From the NCBI RefSeq assembly GCF_049897565.1, contig NZ_JAFCWM010000002.1:62001-126000 (forward strand): DNA of 64,000 nucleotides, in the 5' to 3' direction. This DNA comes from JAFCUW01 sp049897565. Its GTDB lineage: Bacteria; Pseudomonadota; Gammaproteobacteria; Burkholderiales; Burkholderiaceae_D. This document shows, one piece after another, positions 54,494 to 62,523 of the stretch. Position 1 is the first letter of the stretch. The number at the start of each line of letters is the position of its first letter. Position numbers and translations under genes: made by a program. A model generated the notes under the pieces. The model searched no databases. It saw only the letters and a list, made by a program, of their open reading frames with translations, and was not told the DNA's origin.

Positions 54494-55599
54494 TCTCTCA
54501 ACCGCCCCTGCGCATCGGCGTGGTCGGCCCGCTGCCGCCGCCGTCCGGCGGCATGGCCAACCAGACCTTGCAGCTGATTGGCCTGCTCGAAGGCGAAGGC
54601 CACCAGGTCGAAGTCATCCAGGTCAACGCCCCGTACACGCCGGCGTGGGCCGGCAAGCTGCCGGGCCTGCGCGCGTTGTTTCGCCTGGCGCCATATGTCG
54701 CGCACCTGTGGGGCGCGGCCGGCCGCGTAGACCTGTTCCACGTAATGGCCAATTCCGGCTGGTCGTGGCACCTGTTCGCCGCGCCGGCGATCTGGATCGG
54801 CCACTTGCGCGGCTGCCCGGTGGTGGTCAACTACCGGGGCGGCGAAGCGGACGCCTTCATGCAAAAGTCGCAGCGCTGGGTGCGCCCCAGCCTGCTGCGT
54901 GCCGATGCCGTGGTGGTGCCGTCGGGCTTTCTCGAGCACGTGTTCAGCAAGTACGGCGTGGCCACCACCGTAGTCCCCAACATCATCAACCTCGAGCGTT
55001 TTTCGGCGGCCGTTCCCGGCGCCGCGCTGCCGCTGCGCGTACTGGTGGCGCGCAACCTCGAGCCGATCTACGACAACGACACGGCGCTGCGCGCGTTCGC
55101 CCTCGTCGCCGCGCGCATTCCGGGTGCGACGATGGTGGTGGCCGGCTCCGGCCCGCTGCGCGCCGAACTCGAACAACTCGCCGTCGACCTCGGCGTCGCC
55201 GCCGCCGTGACCTTCACCGGCCGCGTCGACAATGCCGGCATGGGCGCGCTGTACCGCGGCGCCGATCTGATGCTCAATCCGAGCACGGTCGACAACATGC
55301 CAAATTCCGTGCTCGAAGCGCTCGCCAGCGGCGTAGCCGTCGTCAGCACCGATGTCGGCGGCGTGCCGTTCATGGTCGAAGACGGCAAGACGGCGCTGCT
55401 GGTGCCGCCGCGCGCGCCGCAGGCGATGGCCGACGCCATGTTGCGCCTGGCCGATTCCCCCGAACTGGCCTCGCGTTTACGCACGGCAGGACTAAGTTAT
55501 GTGCAACAATACGCGTGGCCAGGAGTACGGCCGCGGCTGCTCGCGGTCTACCGATCGGTCACCAACACCAGCCTAGCCAAGGTAGCAAGCCACCCATGA
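54490..55599 (+). CDS. Glycosyltransferase family 4
   Basis: A 369-residue enzyme starting at TTG 54490, overlapping the previous stop. The N-terminus IGVVGPLPPPSGGMANQTLQ is the acceptor-side glycine-rich loop. The donor part reads VPNIINLERFSAAVPG, LVARNLEPIYDNDTALRAFA and LYRGADLMLNPSTVDNMPNS, ending in VLEALASGVAVVSTDVGG. It is one of four glycosyltransferases in the operon. Confidence 0.88.
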   Translation: MISQPPLRIGVVGPLPPPSGGMANQTLQLIGLLEGEGHQVEVIQVNAPYTPAWAGKLPGLRALFRLAPYVAHLWGAAGRVDLFHVMANSGWSWHLFAAPAIWIGHLRGCPVVVNYRGGEADAFMQKSQRWVRPSLLRADAVVVPSGFLEHVFSKYGVATTVVPNIINLERFSAAVPGAALPLRVLVARNLEPIYDNDTALRAFALVAARIPGATMVVAGSGPLRAELEQLAVDLGVAAAVTFTGRVDNAGMGALYRGADLMLNPSTVDNMPNSVLEALASGVAVVSTDVGGVPFMVEDGKTALLVPPRAPQAMADAMLRLADSPELASRLRTAGLSYVQQYAWPGVRPRLLAVYRSVTNTSLAKVASHP

Positions 55600-56984
55600 G
55601 TACCCAGACATTGCCCAACACCGGCCTGTACACCTCGGTGGTGTCGCGCCTGCTGTTTCCGCTGCACGAGCGCATGAAGCGCCACACCACCGTCGCGGTG
55701 CGCCAGTCGATGGAACAATCGCAATGGTGGCCGGCGGCCGAACTCGAAGCGCTGCAACTGAAGCGCCTGCGCCGGCTGCTGCTGCGCGCCCAGGCCAAGG
55801 TGCCGTACTACCGCGACCTGTTCGCCGCCGCCGGCTTCGACCCGGCGCGCGACGTCACCACGCTGGCCGACCTGCAGCGCCTGCCGCTGCTCGACAAGGC
55901 GCGCATTCGCGCCGCCGGCGAAGGGATGAAGGCGCTCGACGCGGATGGCCTGGCGCGCTTTAACACGGGTGGCTCCAGCGGAGAACCGCTGATTTTCTAC
56001 ATCGGCAAGGAACGCGTCAGCCACGACGTCGCCGCCAAGTGGCGCGCCACGCGCTGGTGGGATGTCGACATCGGCGACGCCGAAATCGTCGTCTGGGGTT
56101 CGCCCATCGAACTGGGCGCGCAGGACAGCGTGCGCGCGGTGCGCGACCGCATGCTGCGCACCGAGCTGCTGCCGGCGTTTGCCATGTCGGACGCCAAGCT
56201 CGACGGCTTTCTCGCGCGCATCCGCGCGGTGCGCCCGCGCATGCTGTTCGGCTACCCGTCGGCGCTGTCGCACATCGCGCGCCACGCCAGGGCGAAAGGC
56301 GTGCGCATGGACGATCTCGGCATCAAGGTCGCCTTCGTCACGTCCGAGCGGCTGTACGACGAGCAGCGCCAGCAGATCTCCGAAACGTTCGGCTGCCCGG
56401 TGGCCAACGGCTACGGCGGGCGCGACGCCGGCTTCATCGCCCACCAGTGCCCGGCCGGCGGCATGCACATCACAAGCGAAGACATCATCGTCGAGATCCT
56501 CGACGCCGACGGCCAGCCGGTGCCGAAGGGCACCGCCGGCGAAATCGTCGTCACCCACCTCGCGACCGGCGACTTCCCGTTCATCCGCTACCGCACCGGC
56601 GACGTCGGCGTGCTCGACACGGCGCCATGCAGCTGCGGGCGCGGCCTGCCGCTGCTCAAGGAAATCCAGGGCCGCAGCACCGATTTCCTGGTCGCCATTG
56701 ATGGCACCGTCATGCATGGCCTGGCGCTGGTGTACATCCTGCGCGATCTTCCTGAAGTCAAGGCGTTCAAGATCGTGCAGGAAAGCCTTGAGCTGACCCG
56801 GGTGCAGGTGGTGGCCGACGCCGCGCTGGCGCCGGCGTTGCTGCAGAAAATCGAAGCCGGCTTCAAGGCCCGCCTGGGCGCGGTCGTCGCCATCGAGGTC
56901 GAGCAAGTACCGGCCATCCTGCCGGAAAAATCCGGCAAGTTCCGCTACGTCGTTAGCAAGGTCGACGCGGCTCAGCCGCGCTGA
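55596..56984 (+). CDS. Phenylacetate-CoA ligase-like adenylating enzyme
   Basis: A 462-residue ANL-type protein related to phenylacetate-CoA ligase (PaaK-like CapK proteins). Motifs are KVPYYRDLFAAAGFDPARD, the phosphate-binding loop FNTGGSSGEPLIFYIGKE, FGYPSALSHIARHARAKG and GEIVVTHLATGDFPFIRYRT. GDVGVLD and CSCGRGLPLLKEIQGRSTDF follow. In polysaccharide loci such proteins may activate an acyl group for glycan decoration. It starts four bases before the stop of the preceding gene. Confidence 0.87.
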   Translation: MSTQTLPNTGLYTSVVSRLLFPLHERMKRHTTVAVRQSMEQSQWWPAAELEALQLKRLRRLLLRAQAKVPYYRDLFAAAGFDPARDVTTLADLQRLPLLDKARIRAAGEGMKALDADGLARFNTGGSSGEPLIFYIGKERVSHDVAAKWRATRWWDVDIGDAEIVVWGSPIELGAQDSVRAVRDRMLRTELLPAFAMSDAKLDGFLARIRAVRPRMLFGYPSALSHIARHARAKGVRMDDLGIKVAFVTSERLYDEQRQQISETFGCPVANGYGGRDAGFIAHQCPAGGMHITSEDIIVEILDADGQPVPKGTAGEIVVTHLATGDFPFIRYRTGDVGVLDTAPCSCGRGLPLLKEIQGRSTDFLVAIDGTVMHGLALVYILRDLPEVKAFKIVQESLELTRVQVVADAALAPALLQKIEAGFKARLGAVVAIEVEQVPAILPEKSGKFRYVVSKVDAAQPR

Positions 56985-56996
56985 CCAGGAGTTCCA

Positions 56997-58310
56997 ATGA
57001 GAGACATTCTAGTCACCATCGTGGTGTTCTGTTCGCTGCCGCTGATCTTCAAGCGGCCCTACTGGGGGCCCGCGCTGTGGATCTGGATCAGCGTGATGAA
57101 CCCGCACGCCCAGGGCTGGGGTTTCGCCCGCTCATTCCCGTTCGCCGCCATAATCGCCGCCACTGTGCTGCTCAGCCTGGTGGTCTACAAGGGCGACAAG
57201 AAGCTGCCAGTGGTGCCGGTCACAGTCGTGTTCATGTGTTTCATGGCGTTAATGTGCGTGACATCGCTGTTCGCAATCCACCCCGATCTGGTCTATACGC
57301 AATGGAACAAAGTGATGAAGATCTTCGGCATGACGCTAATAGTCATCATGTTGATGAAGGAGCGCAAGCACATTGAAATGGCGATCTGGTCGATCGTTAT
57401 CTCGCTCGGCTACTACGGCGTTAAGGGCGGCATCTTCACCATCAAGAGCGGCGGCGCAGATCGCGTGTGGGGTCCGGCTGGCACCTTCATCGAAGGCAAC
57501 AACGAAGTCGCGCTTGCTCTAATCATGGTCATTCCACTTATGTTCTATCTGATGAAGATCACCTCCAACAAATGGGGCCGCTATGCCTTCATGGCGTCGA
57601 TGGGCCTGTGCGCGTTCGCTTCGCTCGGGTCGTACTCACGCGGTGCCTTGCTGGCCATTGCCGCAATGGCCGGCTTCCTTTGGCTCAAGAGCAAGGAAAA
57701 GCTCACGGTGGGACTGGTGTTGGTGCTGCTGGTGCCGGTGATGTTGCTGGCCATGCCTCAGCAATGGCACTCTCGCATGGACACGATTGGCGAGTATAAA
57801 GCTGACGAATCGGCGATGGGACGGGTGAACGCCTGGCACATGGCAACCAACTTGGCAATGGACCGCCCGCTCGGCGGCGGCTTCGAGATCTACGACGCCG
57901 GTGTATTTGCCCGATACGCGCCGGTGCCGGAAGACATTCACGCAGCCCACAGCGTCTATTTTCAAGTGCTCGGCGAGCACGGATTCCTTGGTCTGTTCCT
58001 GTACCTCTCGATCGGTTTCCTGACATGGCGCAGCGGCAGCTGGGTAATCAAGAACAGCAAGCTCGATCCGGAACTGAAATGGGCTGCCGAACTGGTTCCC
58101 TTGCTACAGGTCAGCTTACTCGGCTTCGCGGTTGGCGGCGCCTTCCTCAGCCTGGCGTACTTCGACGTTCCCTATTATGTGATGGCGGCGATGGTGGCAA
58201 CGCGCCTGGTCGTCGAGCGGCACCTGAAGGTCAGCAGAGACGTAGCCAAGGCAGAGGCGACGGCGCAGCGCCTGACGGGGGCCACACCGCAGAAAGTATC
58301 AAATGGATAA
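56997..58310 (+). CDS. Exosortase A system-associated O-glycosylation ligase (Wzy/WaaL-like)
   Basis: A 437-residue membrane protein with about ten helices. The Wzy_C/WaaL-like region contains FASLGSYSRGALLAIAAMAG and, in the large periplasmic loop, RPLGGGFEIYDAGVFARYAP and HAAHSVYFQVLGEHGFLGLF with the conserved His residues. It probably transfers or polymerises glycan on a carrier or PEP-CTERM proteins. The codon choice is slightly less GC-rich than in its neighbours. The next gene starts eight bases before its stop. Confidence 0.88.
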   Translation: MRDILVTIVVFCSLPLIFKRPYWGPALWIWISVMNPHAQGWGFARSFPFAAIIAATVLLSLVVYKGDKKLPVVPVTVVFMCFMALMCVTSLFAIHPDLVYTQWNKVMKIFGMTLIVIMLMKERKHIEMAIWSIVISLGYYGVKGGIFTIKSGGADRVWGPAGTFIEGNNEVALALIMVIPLMFYLMKITSNKWGRYAFMASMGLCAFASLGSYSRGALLAIAAMAGFLWLKSKEKLTVGLVLVLLVPVMLLAMPQQWHSRMDTIGEYKADESAMGRVNAWHMATNLAMDRPLGGGFEIYDAGVFARYAPVPEDIHAAHSVYFQVLGEHGFLGLFLYLSIGFLTWRSGSWVIKNSKLDPELKWAAELVPLLQVSLLGFAVGGAFLSLAYFDVPYYVMAAMVATRLVVERHLKVSRDVAKAEATAQRLTGATPQKVSNG

Positions 58311-59340
58311 TCTTCACAGCACCGCACGGGTTGGCGGCTTCAACGAGGAGCCCGACCACGCCCGCGACTCGGACCTCTCACTCATGCTCGGCAAGATGAT
58401 GATGCGGGTGCTCTCCCCTGGCGGCAAGCGCGGCCTGTCGATCTTTATCTATCACCGCGTGCTGCAGCACAAGGATCCGCTGTTTCCCGGCGAAGTCGAC
58501 AGCGCCGAGTTCGACCGCGACCTGCGCCGCATTGGCGCGATGTTTAACGTCATCCCGCTGATTGACGCGGTGCGCCACAGCGCCGCCGGCACCTTGCCAT
58601 CGCGCGCGGCCTGCATCACGTTCGATGACGGCTATGCCGATAACGCCGAAGTCGCGCTGCCGGTCCTCCAACGGCGCCATCTGCCGGCTACCTTTTTCAT
58701 CGCCACCGGCTTCCTCAATGGCGGGCGTATGTGGAACGACTCGGTCATCGAGATGGTGCGCCGCGCGCCCGACGGCGCGCTAAATTTTAGCGTCTTTGGC
58801 CTTGGCGTCCATCCGGTCAGCTCGGTGGCGCAGCGCCAGGCGACGATCATGGCGTTGATCGGCCAGCTCAAGTACCTGCCGATGGGCGAGCGGTTGACTA
58901 TGGTCAATCGCCTGGTCGACGCGGTCGGCATCGCTCTGCCGAAAAACTTGATGATGACGACGTCGCAGGTGCTGCAGCTACACCTATCGGGCATGGGGAT
59001 CGGCGCGCACACGGTCAACCATCCGATCCTCGCCAGCATCGAGCTTGATGCCGCGCGCGCCGAAATCGCGCAAGGCAAGCAGGCGCTGGAAGAGATGATC
59101 GGCGAACCCGTCCGGCTGTTTGCCTACCCGAACGGCAAGCCGGATTCGGATTACCGCGCCGAGCACGTGGCGCTGGTGAAGGAGCTCGGATTCGAAGGCG
59201 CGGTATCGACCGCGTGGGGCGCCTGCAAGGGCGCGCCGGACGTGCACCAGCTGCCGCGCTTTAGCCCGTGGGACCGCACGCCGATGCGCTTTGCCGTCAG
59301 GATGGCGCGCAACATCCTCAAGCCGGCCACTTTCGCCTGA
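58303..59340 (+). CDS. Second polysaccharide deacetylase of the XrtA operon
   Basis: A 345-residue CE4-type enzyme. It has the catalytic-Asp motif AACITFDDGYADNAEVALPV near residue 108, the strand LPATFFIATGFLNGGRMWND, and the metal-binding motif GIGAHTVNHPILASIE near 230. The end (PVRLFAYPNGKPDSDYRAEH) also matches. It differs from the deacetylase at 45428 in lacking that gene's PEP-CTERM-type opening. It is the last gene of the plus-strand operon, followed by a bidirectional terminator. Confidence 0.9.
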   Translation: MDNLHSTARVGGFNEEPDHARDSDLSLMLGKMMMRVLSPGGKRGLSIFIYHRVLQHKDPLFPGEVDSAEFDRDLRRIGAMFNVIPLIDAVRHSAAGTLPSRAACITFDDGYADNAEVALPVLQRRHLPATFFIATGFLNGGRMWNDSVIEMVRRAPDGALNFSVFGLGVHPVSSVAQRQATIMALIGQLKYLPMGERLTMVNRLVDAVGIALPKNLMMTTSQVLQLHLSGMGIGAHTVNHPILASIELDAARAEIAQGKQALEEMIGEPVRLFAYPNGKPDSDYRAEHVALVKELGFEGAVSTAWGACKGAPDVHQLPRFSPWDRTPMRFAVRMARNILKPATFA

Positions 59341-59361
59341 CCGGCACAGGTCTGCGCCCAA

Positions 59362-59394
59362 ACAAAAAACGCCGGCAATTGCCGACGTTTTTTT
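59362..59394. terminator. Bidirectional terminator between convergent genes
   Basis: A 10-bp stem with one mismatch (ACGCCGGCAA with TTGCCGACGT, 59369-59388) is flanked by an A-run on the left and a T-run on the right. It sits between the convergent deacetylase and asparagine-synthase-like genes. Confidence 0.85.
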
Positions 59395-59396
59395 CG

Positions 59397-61250
59397 TTAT
59401 GCGGCGCCGACTTCGCGCTGCTTGAACCACTGTTCTAGCATCATCAGCACCCACACCATGGTGCCGTGATAGCCGGCGTGCTCGGACAGATGCTGGCCGA
59501 CCAGCTGGTCGATGAACTCCCCGCGTACGATCTTGCGCTGCTTCAGGTCAGTCAGGCTGTCGGTGGCCAGCTGCTGCAGCGGCTTGTGGTGCTGCAGCCA
59601 GACGCCGAACGGCAGGCCGAAGCCGTGCTTTTGCTTGGTGATGATTTCATTCGGCAAAAAGTCTTTCAGCGCTTCCTTGAAGAACCAGCGCAGCTGCGTG
59701 CCGTTGAGCTTTTGCTGCGGCGTCAGCCGCGCGGAAAACTCCACCATCTGGTCGTTGAGGAAGGGGAAGGCCACTTCCAGACCGGCCAGTTCGCACGCCT
59801 TCATCACCTTCGGCAAGTCGTTGTCGGCCAGCGTGATCTTCAGGTCGAGCTCTAGCATGCGGTTGATCAGGCTGCCCGCTTCGCTCTTGCCGTAGGTGTC
59901 CGCCAGGCTCTTGAGCGGCACTGCATCGTCGCAGCCGGCCAGGAAGTCGTCGGTGAACACCTTGCTGGCGCCATAGCGGCCCAGCAGGTTGTACGTTTCC
60001 AGCCGCGCCGGCATCGGCACCGACGCCTGCTCGATGTAGCTGCGCGCCTTGCGCACCAGCTTGATGTGTTCGCCCGCGGGGAAGTTGAATACCGCCGGCT
60101 CGAGCAGGGCCTTGCGAAGCAATCCCGGCACCCGGTCGTACATGGCGAACACGTGCTGCTTCGAATAGCGCTCGTTGCCGCCGAACAGTTCGTCGCCGCC
60201 GTCGCCGCCGAAAATTCGCGTCACGCCGTCGGCGCGCGCCATCTTGGCGCAGTAGTAGGCAGGCACCGCCGAGGCGTTGCCGAACGGCTGGTCGAACACG
60301 CCGGCGATCAGCGGGATTGCCGCCACCACGTCGTCCGGGGTGACGTAATACTCGTGGTGCTCGGTGCCGAAATGGCGCGAGGCGATGCGCGCGTATTCCA
60401 TCTCGTCGTAGCCTTCGGCCTCGAAGCCGATCGAATACGTCTTGGCCGGCTTGCCCGACACTTCCGTCAGCGTGCCGGCAATGGTCGAGCTGTCGGTGCC
60501 GCCGGACAGGAAGGCGCCGGCGTTGGCGCCCTCGGCCGCTTCGCGCACACCGCTGCGCAGCAGGTCGCGAAATTCCTGTTTCAGTTCAGGCAGCGACTTG
60601 CTGCCCTGCTCGTCGAACTTCATGCGCCAGTACTGGTGCGTCTCGACGCGGCCCTGGCGGTACAGCAAGTACTGTCCCGGCAGCAGGCGCTGCTGCTGCG
60701 CGTGCACCGTGCCCGGGCTTGGCACCATGTGGAAATAGACGTAGTTGTAGATGCCCTGCGAGTCGATCCGCGCCGGCGTCAACGGGTGGCGCGCGATCGT
60801 GTCGGCGGATGAACCGAACACCAGCGTTTCGCCCGACACCTGGTACGACAGCGGCTGGGTGCCCATGCGGTCGATCGCAAGCATCGCTTCGCCGGCGGCG
60901 TCGTCGATAATCGCCAGCACGAACGGGCCGGACAGACTGTTGCACGCCAATGCCGGCGACTTGCGCCAGGCATCGAGCAGCGTCTTGCCGATGCCCTGCT
61001 CGGCCGCCTGCTGCGCCAACGCGGCGTCGCGCATGCGCACATGACCCCACAGGGCAACAGTGAAGGCGCCGTTCTGGTACACGTGCGCGCTGCCGGCGGC
61101 GGCGGCGACCGCAACGGCGCTGGCGCGGCCAGGCAGGCACTGCACGCTGTGGCCGTCGAAGCGCGCCATCGGCACCGCCATCGTCTCGACCAGCGCGCGG
61201 TTATCCGCCGCCCCGGCGCCTTTTCCAATCCAACCGCATAAACCACTCAT
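59397..61250 (-). CDS. Asparagine synthase-like protein with degenerate glutaminase domain
   Basis: A 617-residue class II amidotransferase relative. The synthetase half is intact: FLSGGTDSSTIAGTLTEVSG and FGGDGGDELFGGNERY, then FFKEALKDFLPNEII. The glutaminase half is not standard: the protein begins MSGLCGWIGK, so Cys is residue 5 rather than the residue after Met, and the RGPD motif is replaced (ARFDGHSVQC). It may use free ammonia or form an acyl-adenylate or amide with another nucleophile. It follows the decarboxylase gene by 37 bases on the same strand. Confidence 0.88.
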   Translation of the reverse strand: MSGLCGWIGKGAGAADNRALVETMAVPMARFDGHSVQCLPGRASAVAVAAAAGSAHVYQNGAFTVALWGHVRMRDAALAQQAAEQGIGKTLLDAWRKSPALACNSLSGPFVLAIIDDAAGEAMLAIDRMGTQPLSYQVSGETLVFGSSADTIARHPLTPARIDSQGIYNYVYFHMVPSPGTVHAQQQRLLPGQYLLYRQGRVETHQYWRMKFDEQGSKSLPELKQEFRDLLRSGVREAAEGANAGAFLSGGTDSSTIAGTLTEVSGKPAKTYSIGFEAEGYDEMEYARIASRHFGTEHHEYYVTPDDVVAAIPLIAGVFDQPFGNASAVPAYYCAKMARADGVTRIFGGDGGDELFGGNERYSKQHVFAMYDRVPGLLRKALLEPAVFNFPAGEHIKLVRKARSYIEQASVPMPARLETYNLLGRYGASKVFTDDFLAGCDDAVPLKSLADTYGKSEAGSLINRMLELDLKITLADNDLPKVMKACELAGLEVAFPFLNDQMVEFSARLTPQQKLNGTQLRWFFKEALKDFLPNEIITKQKHGFGLPFGVWLQHHKPLQQLATDSLTDLKQRKIVRGEFIDQLVGQHLSEHAGYHGTMVWVLMMLEQWFKQREVGAA

Positions 61251-61287
61251 TGCACCACTCCTTGATTCTTTATTGTTCTTGGCGCCG

Positions 61288-62523
61288 TCATACCAGCACT
61301 TCGCGCGCGTTCGGATGGCTGAGGAAGGCAGCCGGGCTGGCCGTCAGGCCATACGCGCCCGACTGGAACACCACCACCAGGTCGCCGACATCGGCTTTAG
61401 CCATCTCCATCTGGTCGGCCAGCAGGTCGAGCGGCGTGCACAGCGGGCCTACCACGGACGCGGTCTCGCGCTCGCCGCCGGCGACGCGGTTGCCGACGAC
61501 GGCCGGATAGTTCTTGCGGATCACCTGGCCGAAGTTGCCCGACGCTGCCAGGTGATGGTGCAGGCCGCCGTCGGTGACGAGGTAGACCTGGCCGCGCGAG
61601 ACCTTGCGTTCGATCACGCGGCTGACGTAGACGCCTGCTTCGGCCACCAGGTAGCGGCCCAGCTCGATCTGCACCTGCACGCCCGGCAGCGCTTTCAGCA
61701 CGTCGGGCAGCAGCAGCTTCAGGTTGGCGCCGACCGCTTCCAGGTCGAGCCGGCCTTCGCCCGGGAAATACGGGATGCCGAAGCCGCCGCCGATGTTGAG
61801 CGTGCGCAGCGGACGCGGCGCGTCGGCGGCCAGGCGGATCGCCAGCGCGAAGGTTTTCTCGTGCGCTTCCTGGATCGACGCCGCCTTCAGGTTCTGCGAG
61901 CCGCTGTAGATGTGAAAGCCGTAGAAATCGAGCTCCAGCTCGCCCAGGCGTTTCAATAAAGCCGGCACCAGTTCGGCGTCGACGCCGAACTGCTTCGGCC
62001 CGCCGCCCATCTTCATGCCGGACGACTTCAGTTCGAAATCGGGATTGACCCGCACCGCCACCTTCGGCACGATGCCGAGCCGCTTGCCGGCCAGCGCGAT
62101 GCGTTCCATCTCGGCGCCCGACTCCATGTTCAGCACCACGCCGGCGGCGACCGCGCAGGCCAGGTCGGCGTCGCTTTTTCCCGGGCCGGCGAAGCTGATC
62201 AGGCCGGCGTCCATCGTCGTGTCGAGGGCGACGCGCTGCTCGCCGCCGGAGGCGATGTCGATGCCGTCGACCAGGGTGGCCATGTGCTGCACCACGGCCG
62301 GCATCGGGTTCGCCTTCATGGCGTAGTGCAAGTGGATTTCCGGCGGCAGATATTCACGCAGCAGCGCGACGCGCTCGGTCAGCTTGGCGCGGTCGTAGGC
62401 GTAGAACGGCGTGCTGCCAACCCGCTCGGCCAGCCGGGTCAGGGGCATGCCGCCTACCTGCAGGCAATCGTCGATGACGTCAAATTGCGTCATCGGCGCA
62501 TGTTGGGGGCGCACGGCGCTCAT
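61288..62523 (-). CDS. Exosortase A-associated PLP-dependent decarboxylase (type III fold)
   Basis: A 411-residue alanine-racemase-fold decarboxylase like diaminopimelate or ornithine/lysine decarboxylases. PLP Lys is in IHLHYAMKANPMPAVVQHM, the family Gly motif is GGGFGIPYFPGEG and VVGPLCTPLDLLAD holds the second-subunit active-site Cys. It overlaps the acyl-CoA ligase gene by four bases (ATGA). Together with that ligase it probably makes an amine or amino-acid-derived precursor for glycan or peptide decoration; the substrate cannot be told from sequence. Confidence 0.9.
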   Translation of the reverse strand: MSAVRPQHAPMTQFDVIDDCLQVGGMPLTRLAERVGSTPFYAYDRAKLTERVALLREYLPPEIHLHYAMKANPMPAVVQHMATLVDGIDIASGGEQRVALDTTMDAGLISFAGPGKSDADLACAVAAGVVLNMESGAEMERIALAGKRLGIVPKVAVRVNPDFELKSSGMKMGGGPKQFGVDAELVPALLKRLGELELDFYGFHIYSGSQNLKAASIQEAHEKTFALAIRLAADAPRPLRTLNIGGGFGIPYFPGEGRLDLEAVGANLKLLLPDVLKALPGVQVQIELGRYLVAEAGVYVSRVIERKVSRGQVYLVTDGGLHHHLAASGNFGQVIRKNYPAVVGNRVAGGERETASVVGPLCTPLDLLADQMEMAKADVGDLVVVFQSGAYGLTASPAAFLSHPNAREVLV

